A DNA stretch of 64,000 bases from Tumebacillus_A lipolyticus (GTDB lineage: Bacteria; Bacillota; Bacilli; Tumebacillales; Tumebacillaceae). Positions within the stretch are counted from its first letter, which is position 1, and every line of letters starts with the position of its first letter. A program made the translations under genes and the position numbers. This document shows positions 1 through 7,722 of this stretch, one piece after another. The notes beneath the pieces were generated by a model. That model did not search any database. It saw only the letters and a list, made by a program, of their open reading frames with translations, and was not told the DNA's origin. The stretch spans positions 992,001 through 1,056,000 of the forward strand of contig NZ_JBHUIO010000005.1 of NCBI RefSeq assembly GCF_042682745.1, written 5' to 3'.

Positions 1-522
1 TGCCAGCTTTTCAACTGCGCCACCAGCTTTGTAATTGTAGCGGTAAATCCCCGTTCCGTTCAGCCAGTACAAATACGTGTTGTCCACAGTTTGTGGATAG
101 GCACCACTGTATCCCGCTACTGGCGCAGCGAAAGGAATAAACGTTCCTGTTAGCAAATCCACCACATATAGCGTTGCTGGTGACTGTTGGAAAACGAGCA
201 ACTTCTGCACTTCTTTTGCGTACTTGAAGTAGCTGTTCGAGTAAAAGTCAAATGACGCTATGAGCGTTTCGATCCCCGTCGTCACATCAAGTTTATAGAT
301 TTTGGTGTACGCAGGAATGTTGTTAGTCACAAGATAGTACATCGTTTTTCCATCCATCAGAAAACCAGCATCTGCGATCACAGTTCCACCGACATACTCC
401 CGCTGCCCTTCCACTCCTACGTTCACAACGCGTTTCTCATATGCCGTCTTGTTGCGATAGGCGCGGGCCACCCGGCCTGGAACCTGACCGATCCCATGCG
501 TTGCAAGCATGTCCAGTCCCAT
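1..522 (-). CDS. Phage tail-associated protein, 3' part outside window
   Basis: This is the first 174 codons of an open frame that runs off the left edge. It starts at ATG 522 behind an AGAAAGGGGAG SD, 18 bases after the preceding fibre gene. The visible part alternates short strands with Tyr/Gly-rich turns (for example YYLVTNNIPAYTKIYKLD and TLYVVDLLTGTFIP), typical of a beta-propeller or receptor-binding tail protein. I cannot name the family. Its place at the downstream end of the tail operon fits a fibre or adhesin component. Confidence 0.75.
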   Translation of the reverse strand, partial: MGLDMLATHGIGQVPGRVARAYRNKTAYEKRVVNVGVEGQREYVGGTVIADAGFLMDGKTMYYLVTNNIPAYTKIYKLDVTTGIETLIASFDFYSNSYFKYAKEVQKLLVFQQSPATLYVVDLLTGTFIPFAAPVAGYSGAYPQTVDNTYLYWLNGTGIYRYNYKAGGAVEKLA

Positions 523-539
523 TCGACAAACTCCCCTTT

Positions 540-1106
540 CTACAGGTATTTGAACGGTTCTCCATCTGCATCATAGCTGATCGTATGCTGTTCAATCCGG
601 TCAACTGTCACACCGTCCGCCTTGTAGTAGGTCAGCGTGTGCGTTTGGTAGTTTCCATTCGCATCCGGATTGGAAAGGGCCATGCGCATGTAGAGAGAGT
701 TGTCCTCTGCACGACTGTATTCGACCGTCGTGTAGTACCCATTCCGATCTTTGTTGAACTTCTCAAGATTCTTCGTACTGAGCCGATCATTGAAAGCGGT
801 GAAAAGTTCAGCCAGCGCATCTTCCACGTTTTCAGCGATGAAGTTGTACGAGATATCGTCAAGAGCGATCGCGCTCGCTTTATGTGCGCTTAAAGCGGCG
901 TTCCTGTGCTCGTCCACCTTGAGCTGCGCTCCAGATGGCGTTTCCGCGCCGATTTGTTCCGGTGTGACCGCGTGCGGATTGTCTTTTCGGCTCTCGTGCG
1001 CGTCTACCCTCGCCTGTGTCTCCACAATGCCGCTTTCGATACGATTCATGTCCTGCTCAGTCACCGTGTCACCATACTGCCAATTCAATTTCCCTTGGTA
1101 TCCCAA
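540..1106 (-). CDS. Tail fibre/appendage protein with conserved attachment N-terminus
   Basis: A 188-aa protein. I place the start at TTG 1106 rather than the longer ATG 1148: AAGGAGGTG sits ten bases before the TTG, and the resulting N-terminus (MGYQGKLNWQYGDTVTEQDM) aligns with the start of the 456-aa fibre protein upstream (MSYQGKTDWKHEDVVTELDM). Both then share NRIESGI, TPEQIGAETPS and AHKASAI blocks before diverging. The shared part is probably the baseplate-docking module and the C-terminus a variable tip. Exact function is unknown. Confidence 0.8.
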   Translation of the reverse strand: MGYQGKLNWQYGDTVTEQDMNRIESGIVETQARVDAHESRKDNPHAVTPEQIGAETPSGAQLKVDEHRNAALSAHKASAIALDDISYNFIAENVEDALAELFTAFNDRLSTKNLEKFNKDRNGYYTTVEYSRAEDNSLYMRMALSNPDANGNYQTHTLTYYKADGVTVDRIEQHTISYDADGEPFKYL

Positions 1107-1260
1107 ATCTTTGTGCACCTCCTTAGACTTCATTCCGCTCACGATCATGTGATTGATGTGAGTCAGCGATCTTGAAGTCGATCTTCTCTCGCTCGCTGTT
1201 TGTCAGATACGTTTGTTACTCGACCTTGTTTACTAGCTTTTCGATTGGAAAAACTCGGGA

Positions 1261-2082
1261 CTATTTCGTTCCCCACAGCTTTGCAATAAAGCGTGAGATC
1301 TTCCCGACCTCTGTTTCACCATCAACCTGCTCCCCAACTTGACCCTGTACGAAGTTGGGAACGCTCGTCCTCCAAACAGTCGCGTCCACTTGCTGCCAAG
1401 TGCTAGCTGCTTCAACCTCTTCCTTGAGCAGCCAATACCACCCGATTTGCGCGCGCTTGTGCTGCTCCGCTTCTCTGCAAACTGCTAGGAATTGCTCTCG
1501 TGTATGCCCGATCACGCCAGCATCTTCCGTCTTCCATGTCACTTCTGTGAGAGACGGATCGGCGATGAGCAACAGCATCTGTTGAGTGAAGTTCGACTGA
1601 TCGTTCGACCCGAAGGCATAAAAATGACCAGTTGTCGCCGAGGTGAAGCCTTGCAAGATGGCAGCTTCGCACGCCTCGTTCAACTGGTCGATTTTTGCTT
1701 TTTTGAGTTGGTCGAGAGATGTAGCAGTCGGGTTCAACTCTCGGTATCGCTGATCTGGGGTTTTGTTCTTCTCCAGTTCCTCTTCCAGCCGTCTATAAAG
1801 TTTTTCCGTTTCAGTTAATGATCGATCCACCGACTTCCACTCTAATGCCTTCGTCTCCAAGTTGATAAACAGCACGTTGCTTTTGTATTTCTCTTCAGTT
1901 GGCTCTTCTGGAATATTGTCAACCTCAAATCCCTCTGCACTCCCACTATCAAGTGCGAGACATTTAGCACCCGCAAACCTGCTGCTTTCGCTTACTCTCT
2001 CGTGTTGATAATCGTTGTACCACCCACCCACTTTCGCTTCCGTTTCTGTACCCGTATCAAAATCTACCACCAGAAATACCAT
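1261..2082 (-). CDS. DUF4376-like tail protein (XkdW position)
   Basis: About 273 aa. The second in-frame ATG (2082) is better spaced from the GGGGGAG SD than the ATG at 2088. Residues 130-200 (LKKAKIDQLNEACEAAILQGF, then a YAFGSNDQSN stretch) match the DUF4376 type of domain found in tail-fibre-associated proteins of Firmicute and Gram-negative phages. The N-terminal half is acidic and unassigned. It sits between two fibre genes, where PBSX carries xkdW. Fibre attachment or assembly is inferred from position only. Confidence 0.75.
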   Translation of the reverse strand: MVFLVVDFDTGTETEAKVGGWYNDYQHERVSESSRFAGAKCLALDSGSAEGFEVDNIPEEPTEEKYKSNVLFINLETKALEWKSVDRSLTETEKLYRRLEEELEKNKTPDQRYRELNPTATSLDQLKKAKIDQLNEACEAAILQGFTSATTGHFYAFGSNDQSNFTQQMLLLIADPSLTEVTWKTEDAGVIGHTREQFLAVCREAEQHKRAQIGWYWLLKEEVEAASTWQQVDATVWRTSVPNFVQGQVGEQVDGETEVGKISRFIAKLWGTK

Positions 2083-2097
2083 AAACATTACTCCCCC

Positions 2098-3468
2098 TTA
2101 GCTAGTAATAGTTAACGATTGAACAAGGCGCGTCATTTCGACGGAGTTGTTGTATCCGTATGGGTTAAAAAGGTACACAGTATCACCTACCACAGTGTTT
2201 CTTGAACTGGAATAGATGGTACGAATAGAAGTTTCCACCCATAATACTACGCCCTCGGGACTTAGTTTTGCGAAGCCTGAGTTACTTGATTGTGATACAT
2301 AGACATTCCCTTCATGGTCTGTGCCCAAAATAAAGCAACTACCCGAGCCCGCAAATGGCGTTCTAGACCAAATTGCCTCGCCTGTGTCCGGATTCACTCG
2401 TAGAATGGTAGTACCCGTCTTAACGTATAGTCGGTGGTTCGTCCTGTCTACATGTACGTAGGGGGATGAAATTTGCGCTGCATAAGTCCACGCAATCGCA
2501 CCATCTGATTTCCGTTTCCGAAGGTTTCCAGCTTCAGTGGAAAGATAAGTGTAGTAGACAGATCCCTCTCCATCAACGCCTATTGAATACACTGAATTGC
2601 CTATGACTGAGTCGAAGGAGTAAGACCACGCAGTAGTGATTGTATTCGAAGTCACGACCTGCTTAGTTATGGTCCTTCCTGTGGTTCCAATATACAGATG
2701 GCCGTTGTAATACTCCATTACATTCGGCGAGCCAATCCCTTGTCCAGATAATTGCGTACTAACTCCACTGCTAGAGATAAAATATACAGCCCCCTCCCCG
2801 CTACTACCTGCTGCTATTATTGCGTATGTGCCCTCTCCTTCGGTTACAACGAAATCGGCAATCGTACTATTCCCAGATACTTGTTTAGCCCATTTTTGTG
2901 TCCCAGTTGCATCGTAGGCAAAAACGTTAATTGATGATCTTGTCCGAAAGCTGTTTGGATTTATCAAGCGCATACCGTTTACACCTTGGATATATTCGAT
3001 CTGGAGGTCGATCAACACATTCTTGCCGAGTGCAGTGACTGGGATTGTGTCTCCTACACTGTAATCCCCATCTTTAATGCTCGAAACGCCATCTGCGAGT
3101 TCTTGAAAACTATACGGCGCACTCCCCGGAACCGCTCCCCCTTTGGCGTTGATCGCCGAAGCTACCTGAGCTTTGCCATCAACGCCATGCGTAAAAACCT
3201 CAGCCAGCGCTCCCTCCACATCGGTCGACGTAAAATGCCCGCCCGCATCCTCAAGTCGAATCGCACTGGCCTTGTGCGCACCAGACGCTTGACCAGCGTG
3301 CGCGTCCACCTTCGCCTGAGCAGCCGAGGGCGTTTCCGCCCCGATCTGCTCAGGAGTCAGCGCATCCAACCGCTGATGCGCTTCCCCGATTCCACTCTCG
3401 ATGCGATTCATGTCCAGCTCGGTCACCACGTCTTCATGTTTCCAATCGGTTTTGCCTTGGTACGACAT
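2098..3468 (-). CDS. Tail fibre protein with beta-propeller-like repeats (XkdV position)
   Basis: A 456-aa protein. Residues 1-110 carry the same docking module as the downstream fibre gene (YQGK, DMNRIESGI, TPEQIGAETPS, AHKASAI). From about residue 150 to the end there are repeated blade-like units with PQQ/WD-type spacing (GSVYYTYLSTEAGNLRKRK, HRLYVKTGTTILRV, GNVYVSQSSNSGFAKLSPEG), suggesting a beta-propeller tip. The tip is the likely target-recognition part of the particle. Family identity beyond phage tail fibre is inference. Confidence 0.8.
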   Translation of the reverse strand: MSYQGKTDWKHEDVVTELDMNRIESGIGEAHQRLDALTPEQIGAETPSAAQAKVDAHAGQASGAHKASAIRLEDAGGHFTSTDVEGALAEVFTHGVDGKAQVASAINAKGGAVPGSAPYSFQELADGVSSIKDGDYSVGDTIPVTALGKNVLIDLQIEYIQGVNGMRLINPNSFRTRSSINVFAYDATGTQKWAKQVSGNSTIADFVVTEGEGTYAIIAAGSSGEGAVYFISSSGVSTQLSGQGIGSPNVMEYYNGHLYIGTTGRTITKQVVTSNTITTAWSYSFDSVIGNSVYSIGVDGEGSVYYTYLSTEAGNLRKRKSDGAIAWTYAAQISSPYVHVDRTNHRLYVKTGTTILRVNPDTGEAIWSRTPFAGSGSCFILGTDHEGNVYVSQSSNSGFAKLSPEGVVLWVETSIRTIYSSSRNTVVGDTVYLFNPYGYNNSVEMTRLVQSLTITS

Positions 3469-3474
3469 GAAGCG

Positions 3475-3756
3475 CTACACCTCCTTGATCTCGATCGTCT
3501 GCAGCATCAGGTGATCGGTCGTGATCGGCACGTATACAGCGTTGGTGCTGATCACGTTGTCCTCCGCATCGCGCAGATCGACCTTCGTAATCGCCGCCAC
3601 AGAGCCAAACGGGACGAGATAGCGAATCGCCAGCTCGTCGTCCGCGACCGTCTTGCTGTCAAACTGCGTGATCTCGTACGAATCGTTCAATACGACTTTC
3701 GCCACGCGATCGCTCGTATATTGCGCCACATCGCGCAGATAGCTTGTCGGGATCAT
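3475..3756 (-). CDS. Small baseplate/fibre-linked protein, uncharacterised
   Basis: A 93-aa protein. The start is the ATG at 3756, which overlaps the XkdU stop as ATGA and has GGAGGTGGT upstream. A longer frame to 3810 exists but would lie inside xkdU. The sequence is mixed alpha/beta with a KVVLNDSYEITQFDSKTV segment. I recognise no domain. Translational coupling to xkdU and the following fibre gene implies a structural or assembly role in the tail tip. Confidence 0.7.
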   Translation of the reverse strand: MIPTSYLRDVAQYTSDRVAKVVLNDSYEITQFDSKTVADDELAIRYLVPFGSVAAITKVDLRDAEDNVISTNAVYVPITTDHLMLQTIEIKEV

Positions 3757-4337
3757 TTCAGTACCACCTCCGGTCCGGCAGTCCCAAGCGGTGTGACACC
3801 AAGGCGCCAAGTTGTGGACAACCTCGCGTTGCGGGTCAGCGCTTGCGTGCGGATATGCTCCTCGATGCCGAAGCGGTCACCGAGTGCTGTGTCTTGCTGG
3901 TAGATCAGATTGGCAGGAATCGTGCTCTTCACCGTATGCTCGACCTCGCGAAATAGCAAGGCGTCGTCGATGCTGGTGGTGATCACCAGCCGATGCTGCT
4001 CAGGGTCGACGTTCACCACCGTGCGACCTGTACCGACCAGATAATCGAGCCGACTTTGCAAGAATCGGGTGGTAAAAGGCGGCTTGGTCGAATAGCGGTT
4101 GATCAGCCGACGGCGGCGGAAGTCTAGCGTCTCCGTCGCCGGGTCTGATTGGATGCCGATCATCGCTTCCCTGCGCTTGATCGCCCGCTCGCTGGCCGTC
4201 ATGACGAACTGGTCTTTCAGCAGTCGGTCGATCGCCGCCTGTTCTGCGTCCAGTTCGACCTGCTCCGTGCGCATGATCTCTTCAAACTCGCGAACCCCTT
4301 GATAGAGATCTGGCAAATAGGCCATCAGCTTAGACAT
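3753..4337 (-). CDS. xkdU: Baseplate protein XkdU/YmfQ family (DUF2313)
   Basis: A 194-aa protein of the Mu gp48/XkdU type, which links the baseplate wedge to the fibres. It opens with the typical MSKLMAYLPDLYQGVREFEEIMRTEQVELD helix and carries the ETLDFRRRRLINRYSTKPPFT segment around residues 68-90. It overlaps xkdT by 8 bases upstream and the next gene by 4 downstream, so translation is coupled. Length is normal for the family. Confidence 0.9.
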   Translation of the reverse strand: MSKLMAYLPDLYQGVREFEEIMRTEQVELDAEQAAIDRLLKDQFVMTASERAIKRREAMIGIQSDPATETLDFRRRRLINRYSTKPPFTTRFLQSRLDYLVGTGRTVVNVDPEQHRLVITTSIDDALLFREVEHTVKSTIPANLIYQQDTALGDRFGIEEHIRTQALTRNARLSTTWRLGVTPLGTAGPEVVLK

Positions 4338-5409
4338 GGATGGTCACCGTCCCTGACACCGGGATTTGCTCCGCCTCGAGTTCCAAGTTGGACGCGGTTC
4401 CGTTCAGCGTCGTTCCGTTGATGTCCACCACGCCGCTCACGTTGAGCAGGCGCGCCTCGATCTGGCTGATGCGCACCGTAAGCGCAATCTGATCCTTCCA
4501 CGTCGTGCGCAGGGAGAGCAGATACGCTTCGACAGCCGCCTCCACCTCGCTTTGCACCATGCCTGGCGTGATGCCCTGCGCCAGCGTCAACGTTGTGGTC
4601 ACATTCACCTCAACATTTGTTACGCCATTGATCGTAACCACATGACCGATCGGAGCGAGCCCAAGCCCCTGCCCCTGATTGACCTGCGGGTCGATCACAG
4701 CCTGCACCTCGTCGATCAGCGTCGCCGATGGGGCGCTGTAGTCGCTGGCGATGATCGTGCACTTGACCGTTCCGCCGCCTGCCCAAGCGGGAACCACCTT
4801 CGTACCGCCGATGCCCGGAATCGCGCTGATCTTCGCCTTGTAGTCGGCGAGATTGCCGCCGAACGGCTGCTCGTTGATCGTCGTCAGGTAGCGCTTGCGC
4901 AGCTCATCGTCGCTCTCCTCATCTTCGCCCGGCACCAGCACTTCCATCAGCTCTACGCTGACCAGACCGTCGATGTAATCGATGGGAAGCATCTCACCAT
5001 AATGTTGGTTGCCGACCACGCCCACCGTCTCGCTTTCCAGCACGAACGAACCTGTCGCCACTTTGCTTACCGTGACATAGGTCAGTTCCCCGATCGAAAA
5101 TCGGCTTCCGATCGGAACGTTCACCGGCACATCTTCCTTGCCGCGGAAAAGTCCTTTGCGCCGCGCTTTGGTCGCGGGGCGACGGTGTACGCCGAACTCA
5201 GAAGTTCTCCTTTCCAGATACTCATCGCTCGACGTGTCCGCGTACGACAGATCGTTATTGATCTCGATCTCCGCATACATCTGCGCCAGCTCTGCCGCAG
5301 CTGGAGCCAGCGCATCGAAGATGATGCTCCCCTCCCGCTTGTCTACATCATCTGGCACGCGGGCGAGCATGCGGCCTAGAATCGCTTCATAGGTTTGATG
5401 TTCATACAC
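4330..5409 (-). CDS. xkdT: Baseplate J-like protein XkdT
   Basis: A 359-aa baseplate J/gp47 family protein, the main wedge component of contractile tails. The N-terminus (MYEHQTYEAILGRMLARVPD, then REGSIIFDALAPAAAELA) and the central ESDDELRKRYLTTINEQPFGGN motif near residues 165-190 are diagnostic. Length is normal and the frame intact. It overlaps xkdS upstream and xkdU downstream by 8 bases each. Confidence 0.93.
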   Translation of the reverse strand: MYEHQTYEAILGRMLARVPDDVDKREGSIIFDALAPAAAELAQMYAEIEINNDLSYADTSSDEYLERRTSEFGVHRRPATKARRKGLFRGKEDVPVNVPIGSRFSIGELTYVTVSKVATGSFVLESETVGVVGNQHYGEMLPIDYIDGLVSVELMEVLVPGEDEESDDELRKRYLTTINEQPFGGNLADYKAKISAIPGIGGTKVVPAWAGGGTVKCTIIASDYSAPSATLIDEVQAVIDPQVNQGQGLGLAPIGHVVTINGVTNVEVNVTTTLTLAQGITPGMVQSEVEAAVEAYLLSLRTTWKDQIALTVRISQIEARLLNVSGVVDINGTTLNGTASNLELEAEQIPVSGTVTIHV

Positions 5410-5812
5410 GTTCTCCCACCTCCTTCTTGATTAGCAGATCGCCATAGTTCGATTCCACCGTGAACTCGACCAGCGCCGATCCCCGACCGAATGTAAAGCG
5501 CATCGCTTCAACCGCTGTGATTCGGTCGTCTTGCAAGAGCGCCTCCTCGATGCGGCGGCGAAGCTCCGATTGCAATAAACCTTGCTCCGCACCTGCCAAC
5601 CCACCGTATTCGGTGCCGTAGTCGGCGCTGTAGATCAAGTGATCGAAGCGATCGGTCTGCAGGATTTTGTAGACCGCTTGCTCGATCGCTTCAATCCCGT
5701 TCACCGTGCCGATCACCCGCTTCTGGCGCAGATCGAGCCGATAAGTACGGCTGGCCGGCTCGACAGACTCGCTTATCTCTTCCTTTTTCAAAACACCGCC
5801 CTGCGGAATCAT
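5402..5812 (-). CDS. xkdS: Tail/baseplate protein XkdS (DUF2634)
   Basis: A 136-aa protein of the gp25-like/XkdS family that forms part of the baseplate wedge. The core (TYRLDLRQKRVIGTVNGIEA, then KILQTDRFDHLIYSADYGTEY) matches the lysozyme-like gp25 fold of Firmicute contractile tails. Its start overlaps xkdR by four bases and its end overlaps xkdT by eight. Confidence 0.9.
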   Translation of the reverse strand: MIPQGGVLKKEEISESVEPASRTYRLDLRQKRVIGTVNGIEAIEQAVYKILQTDRFDHLIYSADYGTEYGGLAGAEQGLLQSELRRRIEEALLQDDRITAVEAMRFTFGRGSALVEFTVESNYGDLLIKKEVGERV

Positions 5813-6063
5813 GTGATCGCCACCTTCTCCAATACGACATACTCCTGCCCGCCTTGTACGCGCAACAGGATCACTTTGTCACCCGCGACCAGATACTTTG
5901 TGCGCTCCGTTCGCACCAAAAAGTCCTCCGACAGGTCAAATCGCTGATCGACGTTGACTGTGAGAGGACTTGTTTTGGTGACGGTCGCATACAGGACAGC
6001 CACAGGGTCGCCCGCCACGTGTGCGCTGGTCGCAATCGTTTTTAATTGATCGATCAGTGCCAT
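5809..6063 (-). CDS. xkdR: XkdR-like tail protein (DUF2577)
   Basis: An 84-aa protein. Small DUF2577/XkdR proteins always lie between XkdQ and XkdS in PBSX-type tails and are thought to belong to the spike/hub. The sequence has the expected small beta fold (PVAVLYATVTKTSPLTVNVDQRF, then KVILLRVQGGQEYVVL). It begins directly after xkdQ and overlaps xkdS by four bases. Assignment rests on position, size and motif together. Confidence 0.85.
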   Translation of the reverse strand: MALIDQLKTIATSAHVAGDPVAVLYATVTKTSPLTVNVDQRFDLSEDFLVRTERTKYLVAGDKVILLRVQGGQEYVVLEKVAIT

Positions 6064-7032
6064 CTAAATCACCCTCAAATCAAGAGTCATTGTGTGATCC
6101 TCACCGTCGAGATCGTGCGTGCATTCCTCGACTAAAAAGTAGTGCTGGAGGCCCAGCTCTTCAATGATGACCGGTACGTAGCAACCTGCGCGAATGCGGA
6201 GATCGCCGATCGCATTCAGCTTGATCGTTCTCCGCTCCCGATTGTTGATCGTCAACAGGTTGGTCAGCATCTCGGTGATCTGCGCAGCGTTCTGCTTCTC
6301 ATCCGCTTTCTGGAGAAGTTGAAGCCGTCCCCACTTGGCAATGTTTGCACTGTCCTGTGCGATGTAGACATCGCGTCGCCCCGTCTCTTTGTTCTCCTTG
6401 ACGATTTTGATGCGATTGTAGGTTTCGTTGTCGATCGACCGCTTGTACTCGTAGTCATAGAGCAGGCTCCCCCCACCGATCGCAACATCCACTTTCATCT
6501 CCTCGATGTTGCGGAGGGTGAGCTTGCCGAAATCGTCGTAGAACATGTAATTTCGCCCGGTGGAGAACAGCGTCAGGTCGAGCGCCTTGCAGATGATGTC
6601 GAGCAATTTTTTGTTGTCCTCCACCAGGGTTGGGATCTTGTATCCGGTGTCGGCCATTCCGCCGAGCTTCAGGCCAAAATCACCCGCGATCTTCTGCACG
6701 ACTTGCGTGGCGGTTGCAGCTTTAAACACGTAGGTATCGTTCGACATCAGATAGCGGATCTGATCATAGGCGGTCAGCTTGACCTGCTCATCCCTTCCGC
6801 TGTCAATGGAGAAGATGTAGCCATAAAACACGTTGGCTCCATCTTTTCGCACGCGCACGATGTCCCCGTTGTTGTATTTGAACGTCTTGTTTTCGTAGAT
6901 GCCGCCTTTCACAAAACTGATCTCCGCGCTCGACGCTTTCCCGATCCGTCCTGTCTTCCAGGTCACGCTCTGGGTCAGCTCCGAGATGTCCCACACATTG
7001 CCGTCTTTGTTGTCAATCAAGACTTCCAGCAT
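6064..7032 (-). CDS. xkdQ: Tail hub protein XkdQ (gpD-like)
   Basis: A 322-aa baseplate hub protein related to phage late control protein gpD and T4 gp27. I use ATG 7032 because the upstream in-frame GTG lies inside the SD (AGGAGGTG). Typical elements are the opening LEVLIDNKDGNVWDIS, GRIGKASSAEISFVK, the GYIFSIDSGRDEQVKLTAYD hub strand and NRERRTIKLNAIGDLRIRAG. It directly follows the LysM gene xkdP. Confidence 0.9.
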   Translation of the reverse strand: MLEVLIDNKDGNVWDISELTQSVTWKTGRIGKASSAEISFVKGGIYENKTFKYNNGDIVRVRKDGANVFYGYIFSIDSGRDEQVKLTAYDQIRYLMSNDTYVFKAATATQVVQKIAGDFGLKLGGMADTGYKIPTLVEDNKKLLDIICKALDLTLFSTGRNYMFYDDFGKLTLRNIEEMKVDVAIGGGSLLYDYEYKRSIDNETYNRIKIVKENKETGRRDVYIAQDSANIAKWGRLQLLQKADEKQNAAQITEMLTNLLTINNRERRTIKLNAIGDLRIRAGCYVPVIIEELGLQHYFLVEECTHDLDGEDHTMTLDLRVI

Positions 7033-7044
7033 CTCGATCACCTC

Positions 7045-7722
7045 CTACGGCAGTTTGAGCACTTTGCCCACCGGCAGGCGCTTGAGGTCCGCATCCGACA
7101 GGTTGTTGAGCTTCTGAATCTCTTTGTAGCGCGCCCCATCGCCAAAATGCTTTTGCGCGACCGACCAGAGGGTATCACCTGAGCGCAACGTGTACGTCTT
7201 TGCCGTTGGTCGCTCATCGGGACGCGGTGGGCTCTGTTTGGCCAGCGCAGGTGTTGAGTTTTGTGCCGTGACCGGAACCGCCTTCTTGGCCGCATAAAAA
7301 ACGTACTTTTTCAGGTGGATCTTGTATTCGATGTCGCCTGGCGATCCGCCAACCTCTTTCCACTCGAACGACTCGATGCTCGCCGGCGTGTTGATGCCAA
7401 AATTGCTCCCGGCAAAGACGAAGCGGATCGGTCGCTTTGTTCCCATCCACTCCGTGATCAACTTGACATAGTAGTTCACCGGTTCCAGCAAACCGCCGCT
7501 GACGTTTGGGATCACGAGCGGATGATCTTGGGCGGGAAAGATGCCTTCGAACCGGTACTCGGTCAGCTTGGGCGCCTTGATCACGTTGATCTCCCCCAAG
7601 CCGGACACATCATACATCTTTCCGCTCCCCCCTTCCGCCATCTCGATCGAAGAAGGGTTGATCGGGATCTGAAACCCTTGCTCTTGGTTGTTAAAACTTA
7701 GCCAAATCCCATACTTGCTCAT
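7045..7722 (-). CDS. xkdP: LysM tail protein XkdP
   Basis: A 225-aa protein. The first 160 residues are the conserved XkdP domain (FQIPINPSSIEMAEGG, then YRFEGIFPAQDHPLV). The last 50 are a LysM domain (YTLRSGDTLWSVAQKHFGDG, ending LPVGKVLKLP) that binds peptidoglycan glycan strands. The protein connects the tape measure end of the tube with the baseplate hub and helps the tail engage the wall. It overlaps the tape measure stop by four bases. Confidence 0.92.
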   Translation of the reverse strand: MSKYGIWLSFNNQEQGFQIPINPSSIEMAEGGSGKMYDVSGLGEINVIKAPKLTEYRFEGIFPAQDHPLVIPNVSGGLLEPVNYYVKLITEWMGTKRPIRFVFAGSNFGINTPASIESFEWKEVGGSPGDIEYKIHLKKYVFYAAKKAVPVTAQNSTPALAKQSPPRPDERPTAKTYTLRSGDTLWSVAQKHFGDGARYKEIQKLNNLSDADLKRLPVGKVLKLP

